Positions 36,304 to 46,206 of a stretch of DNA of 64,000 nt are shown here, in pieces. Below the pieces are notes generated by a model, which saw nothing but the letters and a program-made list of their open reading frames with translations, searched no databases and was not told where the DNA came from. The position numbers and the translations under genes were made by a program. The stretch is from positions 6,696,001-6,760,000 of the forward strand of contig JAPTYK010000001.1 of NCBI GenBank assembly GCA_026913215.1, given 5' to 3'. The stretch comes from Streptomyces diastatochromogenes. Its GTDB lineage: Bacteria; Actinomycetota; Actinomycetes; Streptomycetales; Streptomycetaceae. Every line of letters starts with the position of its first letter. Position 1 is the stretch's first letter.

Positions 36304-37044
36304 ATGCTGCGCGTACTGGCCGTCGACGACGAGGAGCCCGCCCTCGGGAGCTGCTCTACCTGCTGCGCGCCGACCCCGGGTGCGGACCGCCGAGGGCGCC
36401 GGGGACGCCACCGCGCCCTGCGCAGGATCGGGCGGGCCCTGGAGACCGGCCCCGACGGCGACGACGGCATCGACGTCGTGTTCCTCGACATCCACATGCC
36501 CGGACTGACCGGCCTGGACGTGGCCCGGCTGCTCGCGGGCTTCGCCCGGCCCCCGCACATCGTCTTCGTCACCGCCCACGAGGGCTTCGCCCTCCAGGCC
36601 TTCGACCTGAAGGCGGTCGACTACGTCCTCAAGCCGGTCCGCCGCGAGCGCCTCGCCGAGGCCGTCCGCCGCGTCCACGAGCTGGTCCACGCCACCGCCG
36701 CCCCCGCCGCGTCCGAGCAGATACCCGTGGAGCTCGGCGGCGTCACCCGCTTCGTCCCCGTCGACGACATCGCGTACGTCGAGGCCCACGGCGACTACGC
36801 CCGCCTCCACACCGACCACGGCAGCCACCTCGTCCGCATCCCGATCTCCACGCTCGAAGAGCGGTGGGCCGCCCGGGGTTTCGTCCGGATCCACCGCAGC
36901 CATCTCGTGGCCCTGGGCCGGATCGACGAGCTGCGGCTCGACGCCGGCGCCACCTCCGTGCGGATCGGCGACACCGACCTCGCCGTCAGCCGCCGCCACG
37001 CCCGCACCCTCCGCGACCTGCTGATGCGCCGGGCCGGCGGCTGA
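36304..37044 (+). CDS. LytTR-family response regulator (frame breaks near the start)
   Basis: ATG 36304 begins MLRVLAVDDEEPAL. Breaks near 36344, 36380 and 36413 disturb helix 1 of the receiver; the rest is in one frame. 'IDVVFLDIHMPGLTGLDVAR' holds the phospho-Asp, and 'IVFVTAHEGFALQAFD' and 'VDYVLKPVRRERL' hold the conserved Thr and Lys. The LytTR DNA-binding domain covers the last 100 residues ('IAYVEAHGDYARLHT', 'GFVRIHRSHLVALGRIDELR'). It is the first gene of a rightward set with a small membrane protein, a symporter and a LytS-type kinase (39280), so kinase and regulator flank the transporter they probably control. Confidence 0.9.
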   Translation: MLRVLAVDDEEPALGSCSTCCAPTPGADRRGRRGRHRALRRIGRALETGPDGDDGIDVVFLDIHMPGLTGLDVARLLAGFARPPHIVFVTAHEGFALQAFDLKAVDYVLKPVRRERLAEAVRRVHELVHATAAPAASEQIPVELGGVTRFVPVDDIAYVEAHGDYARLHTDHGSHLVRIPISTLEERWAARGFVRIHRSHLVALGRIDELRLDAGATSVRIGDTDLAVSRRHARTLRDLLMRRAGG

Positions 37045-37120
37045 CCGGCACCCCTACCGGCGCCGCACCCCGTCCCCGTACACTCCACGAGCCGAGGAGA
37101 CAGCCAGAGAGCGGACGCCG

Positions 37121-37506
37121 ATGCCGGAGCCCCAACCCCGCGCAGGCCCCGGCGCGAGACCGTCACGTACGCCTCCGCCCACGGACCGGGCGCCGTGCCC
37201 GCGCCCGCCGGGCGGCGCCCCGCGCACCCGCCCGCGCGCTCCGAGATCGACGAGCAGACCACCCTCGGGCACACCTACGTCCGCTCCCTGATGCGCAGTC
37301 AGCTCCGCGCCGCCCTCACCGCCCTCGGGGCCCTGACCCTGCTCGTCGGCCCGCTGCCGCTGCTGCTCGCGCTGCCCGCGCCCGAGGCGCTCGTCTGGAC
37401 CGCGCTCGGCTTCGGGGTGTACCCGGTGGTCTGGGCCGTCGCCCACTGGTACGTCCGCCGGGCCGAGCGCAACGAGCGCGACTTCACCGGCCTCGTGGAG
37501 CGCTGA
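37121..37506 (+). CDS. Small membrane protein upstream of a symporter, DUF485-like (one frame break)
   Basis: ATG 37121 begins MPEPQPRAGP; near 37147 the frame moves to 'RRETVTYASAHGPGAVPAP'. The second half has two membrane helices: 'ALTALGALTLLVGPLPLLLA' and 'LVWTALGFGVYPVVWAVAHW', then 'YVRRAERNERDFTGLVER'. Size, topology and position directly before an acetate-type symporter match the small DUF485/YjcH partner of ActP-type transporters. The role in the transporter is assumed from this association. Confidence 0.75.
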
Positions 37507-37525
37507 GAGCGGTGGACCGCCCCGC

Positions 37526-39260
37526 ATGAACCAGACCCACGCCGTCGCAGCCGTCACCGCCGTCGTCCTCGCCACCGTCCTCATCGGCGCCCTCGGCCTG
37601 CGGATCTCCCGCACCACCTCCGACTTCTACGTCGCCTCGCGGACCGTCCGGCCGGGCCTCAACGCCGCCGCCATCAGCGGGGAGTACCTCTCCGCCGCCT
37701 CCTTCCTCGGCATCGCCGGACTCGTCCTCGTCCAGGGCCCCGCCATGCTCTGGTACCCGGTCGGCTACACCGCCGGACACCTCGTCCTGCTCGTCCTCGT
37801 CGCCGCCCCGCTGCGCCGCTCCGGGGCGTACACCCTCTCCGACTTCGCCGAGGCCCGCCTCGAATCCCCGCAGGCCCGGCGGGTCGCCAGCCTCTTCGTC
37901 GTGGGCATCGGCTGGCTGTACCTGCTGCCGCAGCTCCAGGGCGCCGGGCTCACCCTGGAGATCCTGACCGGCGCCCCCGACTGGGTCGGCGGACTGCTCG
38001 TCGCCCTGGTCGTCACCGGCACGGTCGCCGCGGGCGGGATGCGCAGCATCACCTTCGTGCAGGCCTTCCAGTACTGGCTGAAGCTCACCGCCCTGCTCGT
38101 CCCCGCCCTCTTCCTGCTCGCCGCCTGGTACGGGGACGGGGCGCCCCGCGCCCGCTTCGACGCCCCCGCCGTGCTGCGCGGCCACACCGTCGTCGAGGTC
38201 GCCGACACGGTACGGATCGGGCTGGACGACCCGCTGACGGTCACCGTCACCGGCAGCGTCGACTCCGTCGCGTACACCGGTCGGACCGTCACCCTGGCCC
38301 CCGGCACCCACCACGTCCGGGGCGGCACCACGCTCTCCTTCGCGCCGGGCGCCGAGCTCCCCGCGAGGGCCGCCGGCGGCTCCGACCCCTCGGCTGGTCC
38401 CAGCCGCTGGCCGGCGGCCGCGACGGACACCAGCTGTACGCCACGTACGGGCTGATCCTCGCGACCTTCCTCGGCACCATGGGCCTGCCGCACGTCGCCG
38501 TCCGCTTCTACACCAGCCCGCACGGCCGCGCCGCCCGCCGCACCACCCTCGTCGTCCTCGGCCTCGTCGGCGGGTTCTACCTGCTGCCGCCGCTGTACGG
38601 GGCCCTCGGCCGGATCTACGCCCCCGAACTCGCCCTCACCGGCTCCGCCGACGCCGCCGTCCTCGTCCTGCCCGACAGGATCCTCGGCGGAGTCCTCGGC
38701 GACCTCCTCGGGGCCCTGCTCGCCGCGGGCGCCTTCGCCGCCTTCCTCTCCACCGCCTCCGGGCTCACCCTGTCCGTCGCCGGGGTCCTCGCCCAGGACG
38801 TGCTGCCTCCCGGGGCGTCCGGCACTTCCGCCGCGCGACCCTGCTGGCCACCGTCGTCCCCCTGGGCGTCGGGGTGGTCGCCTCGCAGGTCCCGGTCGCC
38901 GACGCCGTCGGCCTCGCCTTCGCCGTCTCCGCCTCCTCCTTCTGCCCGCTGCTCGTCCTCGGCATCTGGTGGCGGCGGCTCACCCCGCCCGGCGCCGTCG
39001 CCGGACTCCTGCTCGGCGGCGGCTCCGCCCTCGCCGCCGTGATGGCGACCCGGGCCGGGCTCGCCCCGAGGGCTGGCCGCACACCCTGATGGCCTGGCCG
39101 GCCGTCTGGTCGGTCCCGCTCGGCTTCCTGTCGATGGTGCTCGTCTCGCTCGCCACCCCCGCCGGATCCCGCCCGGCACCCCGCGATCCTCGCCCGGCTC
39201 CACCTCCCGGAGGAGATCACCGGCACGATTCCCGTCCCCGCCCAGGAGGCACGACCATGA
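37526..39260 (+). CDS. Sodium/solute symporter, acetate/monocarboxylate (ActP/MctP) type (about four frame breaks)
   Basis: It starts at ATG 37526, 20 bp after the small membrane gene. About 13 hydrophobic segments are visible. Family motifs are 'DFYVASRTVRPGLNAAAISG', 'YLSAASFLGIAGLVLVQGPA', 'GYTAGHLVLLVLVAAPLRRS', 'GAYTLSDFAEARL', 'FLGTMGLPHVAVRFYTSPHG' and 'AAFLSTASGLTLSVAGVLAQ'. The A-x-S-F-L-G and G-x-P-H-V-x-x-R-F-Y motifs point to the cation-acetate branch. Breaks lie near 38392, 38830, 39068 and 39160; the corrected end is 'ITGTIPVPAQEARP'. An inserted loop around 38190-38390 ('GTHHVRGGTTLSFAPG') is predicted to be extracytoplasmic. Confidence 0.88.
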
Positions 39261-39283
39261 CCCGCGTCCGGGCCCGCCGATGA
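39257..39283 (+). CDS. Eight-codon minigene MTRVRARR linking symporter and kinase
   Basis: ATG 39257 overlaps the symporter stop (ATGA), and its own TGA overlaps the kinase start ATG 39280 (ATGA). GGAGG lies just upstream at 39245. The chain could pass ribosomes from symporter to kinase. It may be translated only for coupling; no function is implied for the peptide. Confidence 0.35.
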   Translation: MTRVRARR

Positions 39284-40487
39284 ACGGCATCGCCCTCGCC
39301 GCCGCGGCCGCCGCCGCGACCGTGCCGCTCGCCGCGGGCTTCGCCCTCGGCCGCCTCACCGCCCGGCGCGGCGGCCGCGCCGCCGAGGGCGACCTCGGCA
39401 CGCCCGTCGAACGGGCCACCTTCCACACCCTGCACACCGCCTCGCTCGCCGCGCCGCCGCTGCGCGCCGGGCTCACCGAGGAGACCGCCCGCAAGGCGGC
39501 CCGCACGCTCCGCTCGCTGCTCGGCACCGAGGCGCTCTGCCTCACCGACCGGGGCGCGGTCCTCGCCTGGGACGGGCCGGGCGAGGACCACCACCGCGCG
39601 CACGTCCCCGGGCAGGCCGCCGAGACCCTGGAGACCGGCCGCAGCCGCTCGGCGCACAGCGGCTGCGACGACCCGGCGTGCCCGCTGCGCTGGGCGGTGA
39701 CCGCCCCGCTCACCGGGGAGGACGGGGTGCTCGGCGCGCTCGTCGCCTACGGTTCGCGGGAGTCGGCCGTCCTCGTGCGGGCCGCGACCGAGGTGGCCCG
39801 CTGGGTCTCCGTCCAGCTGGAGCTGGCCGAACTCGACCGCTCGCGCACCCGGATCGTGGAGGCCGAGATCCGCGCGCTGCGCGCCCAGATCTCCCCGCAC
39901 TTCATCTTCAACTCCCTCGCCGCCATAGCCTCGTTCGTCCGCACCGACCCGGAGCGGGCGCGGGAACTCCTCCTGGAGTTCGCCGACTTCACCCGCTACT
40001 CCTTCCGCAGGCACGGGGAGTTCGCCCAGCTCGCCGACGAACTGCGCGCGATCGAGCAGTACTTGGCGCTGGCGGGCGCCCGGTTCGGGGACCGGCTGAA
40101 GGTGACCCTGCAGATCGCCCCCGAGGTGCTGCCGGTGACCCTGCCCTTCCTCTGCCTCCAGCCGCTCGTGGAGAACGCCGTCAAGCACGGCCTCCAGGAC
40201 CGGGAGCGGGGCTGCCGGGTCACCATCGCGGCCCGGGACGCGGGCGCCGAGGCGGTGGTGACGGTCGAGGACGACGGCATCGGCATGGACCCGGAGCGGC
40301 TGCGCGCCGTCCTGCGCGGGGAGCACCCGGCGGGCTCCGGCATCGGCCTGTCCAATGTGGACGAGCGGCTGCGCCAGGTGTACGGGGCGGAGCACGGACT
40401 CGTCATCGAGACCGGGGCCGGTGCCGGGATGAAGGTGACGGTGCGCGTCCCCAAGTACCGTCCGGGGTGCACCCTTCGGCACCCTGA
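39280..40487 (+). CDS. LytS-type sensor histidine kinase (one frame break at the end)
   Basis: ATG 39280 begins MNGIALAAAAAAATVPLAAG, a single N-terminal membrane helix. A GAF-like domain follows (about residues 55-175, including 'SGCDDPACPLRWAVTAPLTG'). The His_kinase domain has 'EIRALRAQISPHFIFNSLAA' with the phospho-His in PHFIFN. The HATPase shows 'LCLQPLVENAVKHGLQ', 'VEDDGIGMD' and 'GSGIGLSNVDERLRQVYG'. A break near 40465 restores the ending 'VPKYRPGVHPSAP'. Together with the LytTR regulator at 36304 it forms a split two-component system around a carboxylate symporter, similar in logic to carboxylate-sensing LytS/LytTR systems. Confidence 0.9.
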
Positions 40488-40488
40488 C

Positions 40489-41011
40489 TCAGCCCAGGTG
40501 CAGCGACAGATGGGCGAGCGGGAGGCCCAGCTTCCAGGCGGGGAGCCAGATCTGCTCGGACTCGTCGACCGGCCCCTCGGGGTCGGTCCGGCCGTCGAGG
40601 TCGGCGGCGCGGATCCAGGTGTCCCGCAGCCGGCGCCAGGCGGTCCGGGCGAGCGCCAGGTCAGGGCCCTCGTCGCCGGCCGCCCGCCGTGCGGCGAGCC
40701 GCTCCTCGACCCAGGGCGGCCAGGGCCGGTCGTACGCGGTGTGCCGCAGCCATTCGTCGAGGCGGTAGGCGCCCCGCGCGCCGCCGGTCCCCCGGCCCCT
40801 CCGGTCCCTCGGGCTCCTCGGCGAGGTGGACCGTGAGGGCCAGGGCCTGGAGCCCGGCCCGGTACTCCAGCGAGCCGGGGGCCACGAGCGCGGCGGCCCG
40901 CAGCACCTCGTCGGCCAGGTACTCGGCGCACAGCCAGGCCATCGGGACGGCGAGGCCGCCACCGCTGGTGCCGCCGGCGCCGTTCGTGCTCTCGGGCAGC
41001 AACGCTCCCAC
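40489..41011 (-). CDS. Hypothetical protein (one frame break)
   Basis: The first half, from GTG 41011, reads 'VPMAWLCAEYLADEVLRAAA' and 'LEYRAGLQALALTVHLAEEP'. A break near 40785 leads to 'RLDEWLRHTAYDRPWPPWVE' and the ending 'LPAWKLGLPLAHLSLHLG'. The product has about 175 residues, is helical and Trp-rich and has no membrane segment. ATG 41025 in another frame (MSGRR) could be the true start with a further break. No family recognised. It is convergent with the LytS-type kinase; the stops almost touch. Confidence 0.6.
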
Positions 41012-41206
41012 CTTCTCCCGGACATGGAGGGCCCCGGACGTCGGGGGCCCGGGGAGAGCCTCCTCCGTGAAGGGCCCCCGCGGGTCCCGCTTTGCTCAAC
41101 TCGCCCGTGCGGTTTCGGATACGTTTCCCGGCCGGATCGGTACGGGTGGGGTTCCTGGTGCCGGGCGGGTCGGGGGCGACGGGAGGGCGCGCCGTCCGGG
41201 CCGGGG

Positions 41207-41619
41207 TCAGCCGAGCAGCGCGTAGACGGCGGTCGCGTGGGCCGCGGTCTCCTCCGTGCCCTCGGCCGTCATGGTGATGTCGGCGAAGGCCATCCGCTTG
41301 CCCGCCTTGGTGAGCCGGGCCCGCACGAGGACGTCGGCGCCGACCACCGCGCGCTGGAAGCTGATCGACTGCTGGACGGTGGTCATCGGCACGAAGCCGC
41401 CCCGGGCCGCGGCGACCGCGATCACCGTCGCGGTGTCGGCGGCCGCCATCAGGGCCTGGCCGGAGAGGCCGCCGCCCTCCCGGGCGAGCCGGTCCGACCA
41501 GGGGAGCCGGAGCACGGCCTCGTGGCCGTCGACGGATGCGACGGTCAGTCCCAGATCGAGCACCCAGGGGCGAAGTTGTCGGCGAGGACCTTTTCGGCGG
41601 CGGCGAGTGTCAGCGTCAC
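41207..41619 (-). CDS. PaaI-family hotdog thioesterase (one frame break)
   Basis: It starts at GTG 41619 (TLTLAAAEKVLADNF); one added C near 41568 joins it to 'VLDLGLTVASVDGHEAVLRL'. The hotdog core has 'GGGLSGQALMAAADTATVIA' and 'MTTVQQSISFQRAVVGADVL', giving 136 residues, normal for the family. Members hydrolyse acyl-CoA thioesters. The frame ends 'HATAVYALLG'. It follows the ECF sigma gene on the same strand by 54 bp. Confidence 0.85.
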
Positions 41620-41673
41620 GGCGTCATTGTGGGGCCCCGGCACGGGACCGGGCAACGGCCTCCCGGGGCGGGC

Positions 41674-42215
41674 TCAGGCGAGGGCCGGGCGGCGCGGCCG
41701 GTAGCCGGGCAGGAGCGGCCGAGCTGCCGGAGCGCGTAGTGCGAGCGGGACTTGACGGTCCCGGCGGGGATGCCGAGCTCGACGGCGGCCTCGTTGACGG
41801 TGAGGCCGTGGAAGTAGAGCCGGACGAGGACCGCGCGGTGCTCGGGGCTCAGCTCCCGCACGGCGGCCCGTACGTCGAGCGCGGCCTCGGCCGAGGCGGT
41901 GGCGTCGGCGGGGTCCGGTGTCACGGCGAGGGCGCCGTCGCCGATCTCGGCGGGCCGGGCGAGGCGTGAGCGGCGGGCGTCGATGGCGAGGCGGCGGGCC
42001 ACGGTGAACAACCAGGGGCGCATCGAGTCGTAGGGGCCGTCGAAGGCCTCGGGGTGGAGCCAGGCCCGCACCAGGGTCTCCTGGACGAGGTCCTCGGCCC
42101 GCTGTCGGTCCCCGTGGGTCAGGGTGAGCAGGAAGGCGAGCAGCGCCGGACCGTGGTCCCGCTGGAGCTCTTCGAGGGTCCGCTCGTCGGTCCTCGCCGT
42201 CGTCGCCGTCGTCAT
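41674..42215 (-). CDS. ECF-family RNA polymerase sigma factor (frame break at the C-terminus)
   Basis: It starts at ATG 42215, eight nt after AGAGG. Region 2 is 'LLAFLLTLTHGDRQRAEDLV' with 'ETLVRAWLHPEAFDGPYDSM' and 'RPWLFTVARRLAIDARRSR'. Region 4 is 'LSPEHRAVLVRLYFHGLTVN' with 'GIPAGTVKSRSHYALRQL'. A break near 41720 gives the ending LLPGYRPRRPALA. The linker between regions 2 and 4 is typical of ECF factors. No zinc-binding anti-sigma gene is adjacent; the next gene is a thioesterase, so control must come from elsewhere or from its own promoter. Confidence 0.9.
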
Positions 42216-42488
42216 GCCGCCCGCCTCTCCCGTGCTCGTCGTCCGGGGCGTATACGAGCGCATCCGGACGGCGGGGGACAGGGAACGGACAGCGGTCTGC
42301 GACGAACGGTCGCACCGAGCGACGAATGGCACGGCGAACGGTCGTGCGGAGTCGGTGCGTCCGTTTCAGCGGGGTTCGTCGCCCCGCGCGGCCCCGACCC
42401 TTGACTGCGGCTTTCCCGGGAGATCAGTTCATAGGGATCGGTTCATCAGAACAGATGCTCATCACATGATTCGGGTGGAGTGCCGCAC

Positions 42489-43710
42489 ATGACCTCACGC
42501 ACCAGATCCGCGGAGGCGGCCGCGCTGGCCGCGTTCCTGCTCGCGGCGGCGACCGGTTGCGCCGGGGGAGGCACCACCACCCGGGCGCCACGGCCGCGCG
42601 GACGGGGTCCCGTCCGCCGCTCCGGCGGCGCCTCCGCGCCCACCGGCTTCACCCTCGTCGTCTCCGGCGACGTCCTCCCGCACGACTCGGTCATCCGGCG
42701 GGCCGCCGAGGACGCGGACGACGCCGGCTACGACTTCGGCCCCGTGTTCGCCGGGGCCAAGGCCGTGGTCTCCCGGGCCGACCTGGCGATCTGTCACATG
42801 GAGACCGCGTACGGGAGGAGGGCGGGCCCTACACCGGCTACCCTGCCTTCAAGTCGCCGCCCGAGGTCGCCGCCGCGCTCAGGGCCACCGGCTACGACTC
42901 CTGCTCCACCGCCTCCAACCACACCCTCGACGACGGGGCGGCGGGCCTCCGCCGCACCCTGGACGCGCTCGACAGGGCCGGTGTGCGGCACGCCGGCTCC
43001 GCCCGTACGGCCGCGGAGGCGGCCCGGCCCACCCTCCTGAAGGCCGGCGGCGCCACGGTCGCCCACCTCGCCTACACCTACGGCACCAACGGCTACCCGC
43101 TGCCCGAGGGGCAGCCCTGGGCGGTGAAGCGGCTCGACGAGGACCAGGTGATCGCCGACGCGCGCGCCGCCCGCGCGGCCGGCGCCGACGTGGTCGTGGT
43201 CAGCGTCCACTGGGGCACCGAGTGGCAGACCGAACCCGACGCACGGCAGCTCTCCTCGGCCGGGCGCTGACCGCCTCGAAGAGCGGCGGCCGGCCCGACA
43301 TCGACCTCCTGGCCGGCACCCACGCGCACGTGCCGCAGGCGTACGAGAAGGTCAACGGGACCTGGATCGTCTACGGGATGGGCGACCAGATCGCCGGCGA
43401 CATGATCAACCACGAGGGCTCCTACGACCCGCGCGGCAACATGAGCAGCATCGGCCGCTTCACCTTCGCCCCGCCCAGGACCGCCGGAGGACGCTGGGAG
43501 GTCACCCGGGCGGAGTTCCTCCCGCAGTGGTTCGACACCGCGCGCGGCCGCGTGGTGGACCTCGGCGCGGCGGAGGGCCTGGACGCGCACGAGACCGACG
43601 TCCGCGACACGATCCGGCGGGTGGTCCTCGGCCGGGGCGCCGGCAGGGACGGCCTGGTGATGGGGGAGGAGGGCGAGGACCGCGCCCGGCCGGTCACGGG
43701 ACGACGGTGA
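42489..43710 (+). CDS. CapA-like metallophosphoesterase lipoprotein (two frame breaks)
   Basis: ATG 42489 begins MTSRTRSAEAAALAAFLLAA with lipobox TGCAGG. Then 'TLVVSGDVLPHDSVIRRA', 'DLAICHMETAYG', 'YTGYPAFKSPPEVAAALRAT', 'GYDSCSTASNHTLDDGAAGL', 'VVVVSVHWGTEWQTEP' and 'LLAGTHAHVPQAYEKVNGTW' are the PGA-capsule CapA family motifs with the metal-binding Asp, Asn and His residues. Breaks are near 42820 and 43257. The family resembles calcineurin-like phosphoesterases; in streptomycetes the substrate is unknown. It is divergent from the ECF sigma gene, which could control it. Confidence 0.9.
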
Positions 43711-44155
43711 CCGGCCAGCGCCCCGCCTTCACCAGACGGACGGCGACCGAACCGATGATGCGGTGGCCCGCCGACTCCGAGGCGCCCACCACCACGGCGT
43801 CCGCCGTCAGCTCCTCCGCGGCCTGCACCAGGCCCGCGTAGGCGTCGCCCCGGAAGGTGTGGAACTCCCACCGCACCTGCCACAGGTCCTTGACCCGCTC
43901 GGCGGACGTCCGGATCTCCGCGACGAGCTCCTCGGCGATCTCCTCGGTCGTGCCGGTCACGGGCGCGCCGAGCGCGACGCCCGCCGGGACCACCGGCTGC
44001 ACGTACACGAGCGCGAGCAGGGCGTTCTGGCGCCGGGCGAGCCCCGCCGCGTACGCCGTGGCGCGCAGGGAGGAGGCGGAGCCGTCGATCCCCGCCATGA
44101 TCACTTTCGGGCCGTCGGTCCCGCGTTCGAACCGACCGGACTGCTGTTCGCTCAC
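43694..44155 (-). CDS. Universal stress protein (UspA family)
   Basis: The product has 153 residues and an intact frame. 'VIMAGIDGSASSLRATAYAA' starts the fold and 'DAVVVGASESAGHRIIGSVA' to 'CPVTVVP'-like text (here WPVTVVP) ends it. The ATP-binding pattern G-x2-G-x9-G-S/T is only partly kept (GASESAGHRIIGSV), so nucleotide binding is uncertain. GTG 44155 directly abuts GGAGG, which is too close for normal initiation; GTG or ATG codons near 'KVIMAG' are alternatives. It overlaps the end of the convergent CapA gene by 17 bp. Confidence 0.85.
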   Translation of the reverse strand: MSEQQSGRFERGTDGPKVIMAGIDGSASSLRATAYAAGLARRQNALLALVYVQPVVPAGVALGAPVTGTTEEIAEELVAEIRTSAERVKDLWQVRWEFHTFRGDAYAGLVQAAEELTADAVVVGASESAGHRIIGSVAVRLVKAGRWPVTVVP

Positions 44156-44259
44156 CCTCCGAGGTTATCGGCTCATCGGGTGCTTTCGGACGGACGGCCG
44201 GTGTCGCTGAGCCGCGCCGACCCTCGCCCGTACGAACCATTGGTCATGAAAAGGATGAG

Positions 44260-45104
44260 ATGCCCATCGGGCGTCGTGCGGTGCTGCGCCTCGCCGCCGC
44301 CCTCGGGGCCACCGCCACCGTCGGAGTCCTCGCGGCGGACCGGTTCGCCACGCCCGAGGCGCCCACCGCCCCGGGGCCACGACCGGCACGGGACACGCGG
44401 GCCCCGCCGCGGACCGCAGGCGCGGGCCCCCGGCTGCGCCCCTCCGCGTACCGCCTCCAGCCCATGACCGCGTACGCGCCCCGGCCTTCCGCCGCGCGTT
44501 GCCGCCGGTCCGGCAGCGGCCCTTCCTCAGCATGTCCGGGGTCGGCCGCTCCATGGTGCTGACCTTCGACGACGGGCCCGATCCCCGCTACACCCCGGGC
44601 ATCCTGGAGACCCTGCGCGCGTACGACTGCCGGGCGATGTTCTTCGTCTGCGGCGAGATGGCGGTGGACAACCAGGACCTGCTGCGGGAGATGGAGGCGG
44701 ACGGCCACGTCGTCGGCAACCACACCTGGTCCCACCCCCTCGTGCCCAAACTGAAGCCCTCCCGCATCCGCGACGAGCTCGGCTCCACCAGCGAGGTCAT
44801 CGAACGGGCCCTCGGAGCGCCCCCGCTCTGGTACCGGGCGCCCTACGGGGCCTGGAACCGGATCTCCTTCGAGATCGGCGCCGAACTCGGCATGGAGCCG
44901 CTCGCCTGGACCGTCGACACCCTGGACTGGACGGAACCCGGCACCGGCACCATCGTCCGCCGCGTCCTCGACGGAGCCGCGCCCGGCGTCGTCGTCCTCT
45001 CCCACGACGCCGGCGGCAACCGCTCCCAGAGCGTGGCCGCGCTCCGCCGCTACCTGCCCCAACTCCTGGACGCGGGCTACCACATCACCGTCCCCCGGCG
45101 CTGA
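44260..45104 (+). CDS. Tat-exported polysaccharide deacetylase (one frame break)
   Basis: ATG 44260 follows AAGGATGAG. The N-terminus 'GRRAVLRLAAALGATATVG' is a twin-arginine signal. A linker of about 60 residues leads, after a break near 44508, to the NodB domain: 'SMVLTFDDGPDPRYTPGILE' (catalytic Asp-Asp), 'HVVGNHTWSHP' (metal His pair), 'LWYRAPYGAWN' and 'PGVVVLSHDAGGN'. These match peptidoglycan/chitin deacetylases. The joined protein is about 280 residues. A strong hairpin follows. Confidence 0.9.
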
Positions 45105-45119
45105 CCGCCGGACACGGCG

Positions 45120-45153
45120 GAAGGGCCCCGGCACCTCGGGTGCGGGGCCCTTC
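45120..45153. terminator. Hairpin terminator between convergent genes
   Basis: GAAGGGCCCCGGCACC pairs with GGTGCGGGGCCCTTC around TCG, with one bulged base. Confidence 0.85.
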
Positions 45154-45170
45154 GCGCGCGTGGTGCCCGG

Positions 45171-45827
45171 CTAGCGCGAGCCGACCATGCGCGCGTAGAC
45201 GACGACGTTCCCGTCGTAGCCGTGCGCGCGCGTGTACCCGCCGCCGCAGGTGATCACCCGCAGCTCCGGCTCGCCGTTGTCGGCGTAGACCTGCACACCG
45301 GGGAAGTTGTCCTTGGCGTACACCTCTACTCCGTAGATCTCGAAGACCGCGACCCGGTTGTCGTACCGCTCGACCTCGATGTGCTGGCCCTTCTGGAGGG
45401 AGCCCAGGCCGTAGAAGACCGCCGGGCCCTTCGCGTTGTCGACGTGGCCGACGAGGACGGAGGTGCCGCGCTGGCCGGGCGCGATGCCGTTCTGGTACCA
45501 GCCCGCGAGGTTGGGGTCCTCCGGGGGCGGGGCCGCCACCCAGCCGTTCTCGTCCAGGCCCACGTCCATGACGGGCGCCGCCACCTGGATCGCCGGGATC
45601 TTGACCCGGGACGCCGGGGCGTAGGGCAGCGGCTCCAGACCGGTGCTCGCGGCGGGCGGCGGGTGACCGGGCGGGCCATCGGCCGTGCCGCGGCGGCGGG
45701 TTGCGGGGGCCCGTGGGCGATGTCCACCCGTTGCGCATCATCGCGAGTCCGGACAGCATGGCGAGGGCCAGGACGCCCCAGGGTTGGCGTCTCCTGCGCT
45801 CGAAGACGCGGAAGTCCTTCGGGGCAT
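45171..45827 (-). CDS. Class F sortase (about three frame breaks)
   Basis: ATG 45827 follows AAGGAG. One missing base after the ATG restores 'APKDFRVFERRRQPWG', then a signal-anchor helix 'VLALAMLSGLAMM'. The catalytic domain begins 'RVKIPAIQVAAPVMDVGLD' and has the active-site His in 'TSVLVGHVDN', the Cys in 'LRVITCGGGYTRAHGYDGN' and Arg nearby. Other breaks are near 45695 and 45640. It ends 'VVYARMVGSR'. Class F sortases are the actinobacterial single-gene type; the substrates here may be the secreted proteins encoded at 46207 and 46833. Confidence 0.9.
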
Positions 45828-46206
45828 GGTTCTCCTTCTCGGCGTCGTCAGAACGGTAAGGGCGGCCGCACGGGCCGTCGCCCCGGACGGCGCGAACGGG
45901 TGGGGCCGCCGCCGGACGGGTGTCCGGCGCCGGGCAGGGACGTACGCGGCCGGAGACGGGCGTGCGGGGCAGGCGGGTGACGGCCCCGCTGACCCATCCG
46001 AGTAATCGTCAGATAAGCATCCCGAAAGCCCGTGACCTGCGGTTCCTTCGCCTCAGGGGGTCTCCTCCCCGGCGTGTCGCCTCACCGGGGTGGCCCAGTG
46101 CCGACATGCACGGCCCGCACCGGCTTGTGATGGTTCGTCATGGAAGGCGTACTCGTCGAAACTTCCGGAGCACCGCTTCGGGGCGTCTTCCACTGGAGGT
46201 TCAACC
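45828..46206. other. 379-bp intergenic region between sortase and secreted-protein genes
   Basis: No frame with a ribosome site or known motif is visible. The left 150 bp is extremely GC-rich, and the right half is less so (GTAATCGTCAGATAAGC near 46002). It should contain both divergent promoters. Confidence 0.45.

Noticed and set aside
42421..42452. GTTCAT direct repeats before the CapA-like gene as a PHO box
   Set aside because: The copies are 14 bp apart, not 11, and the flanks do not follow the PHO-box unit.
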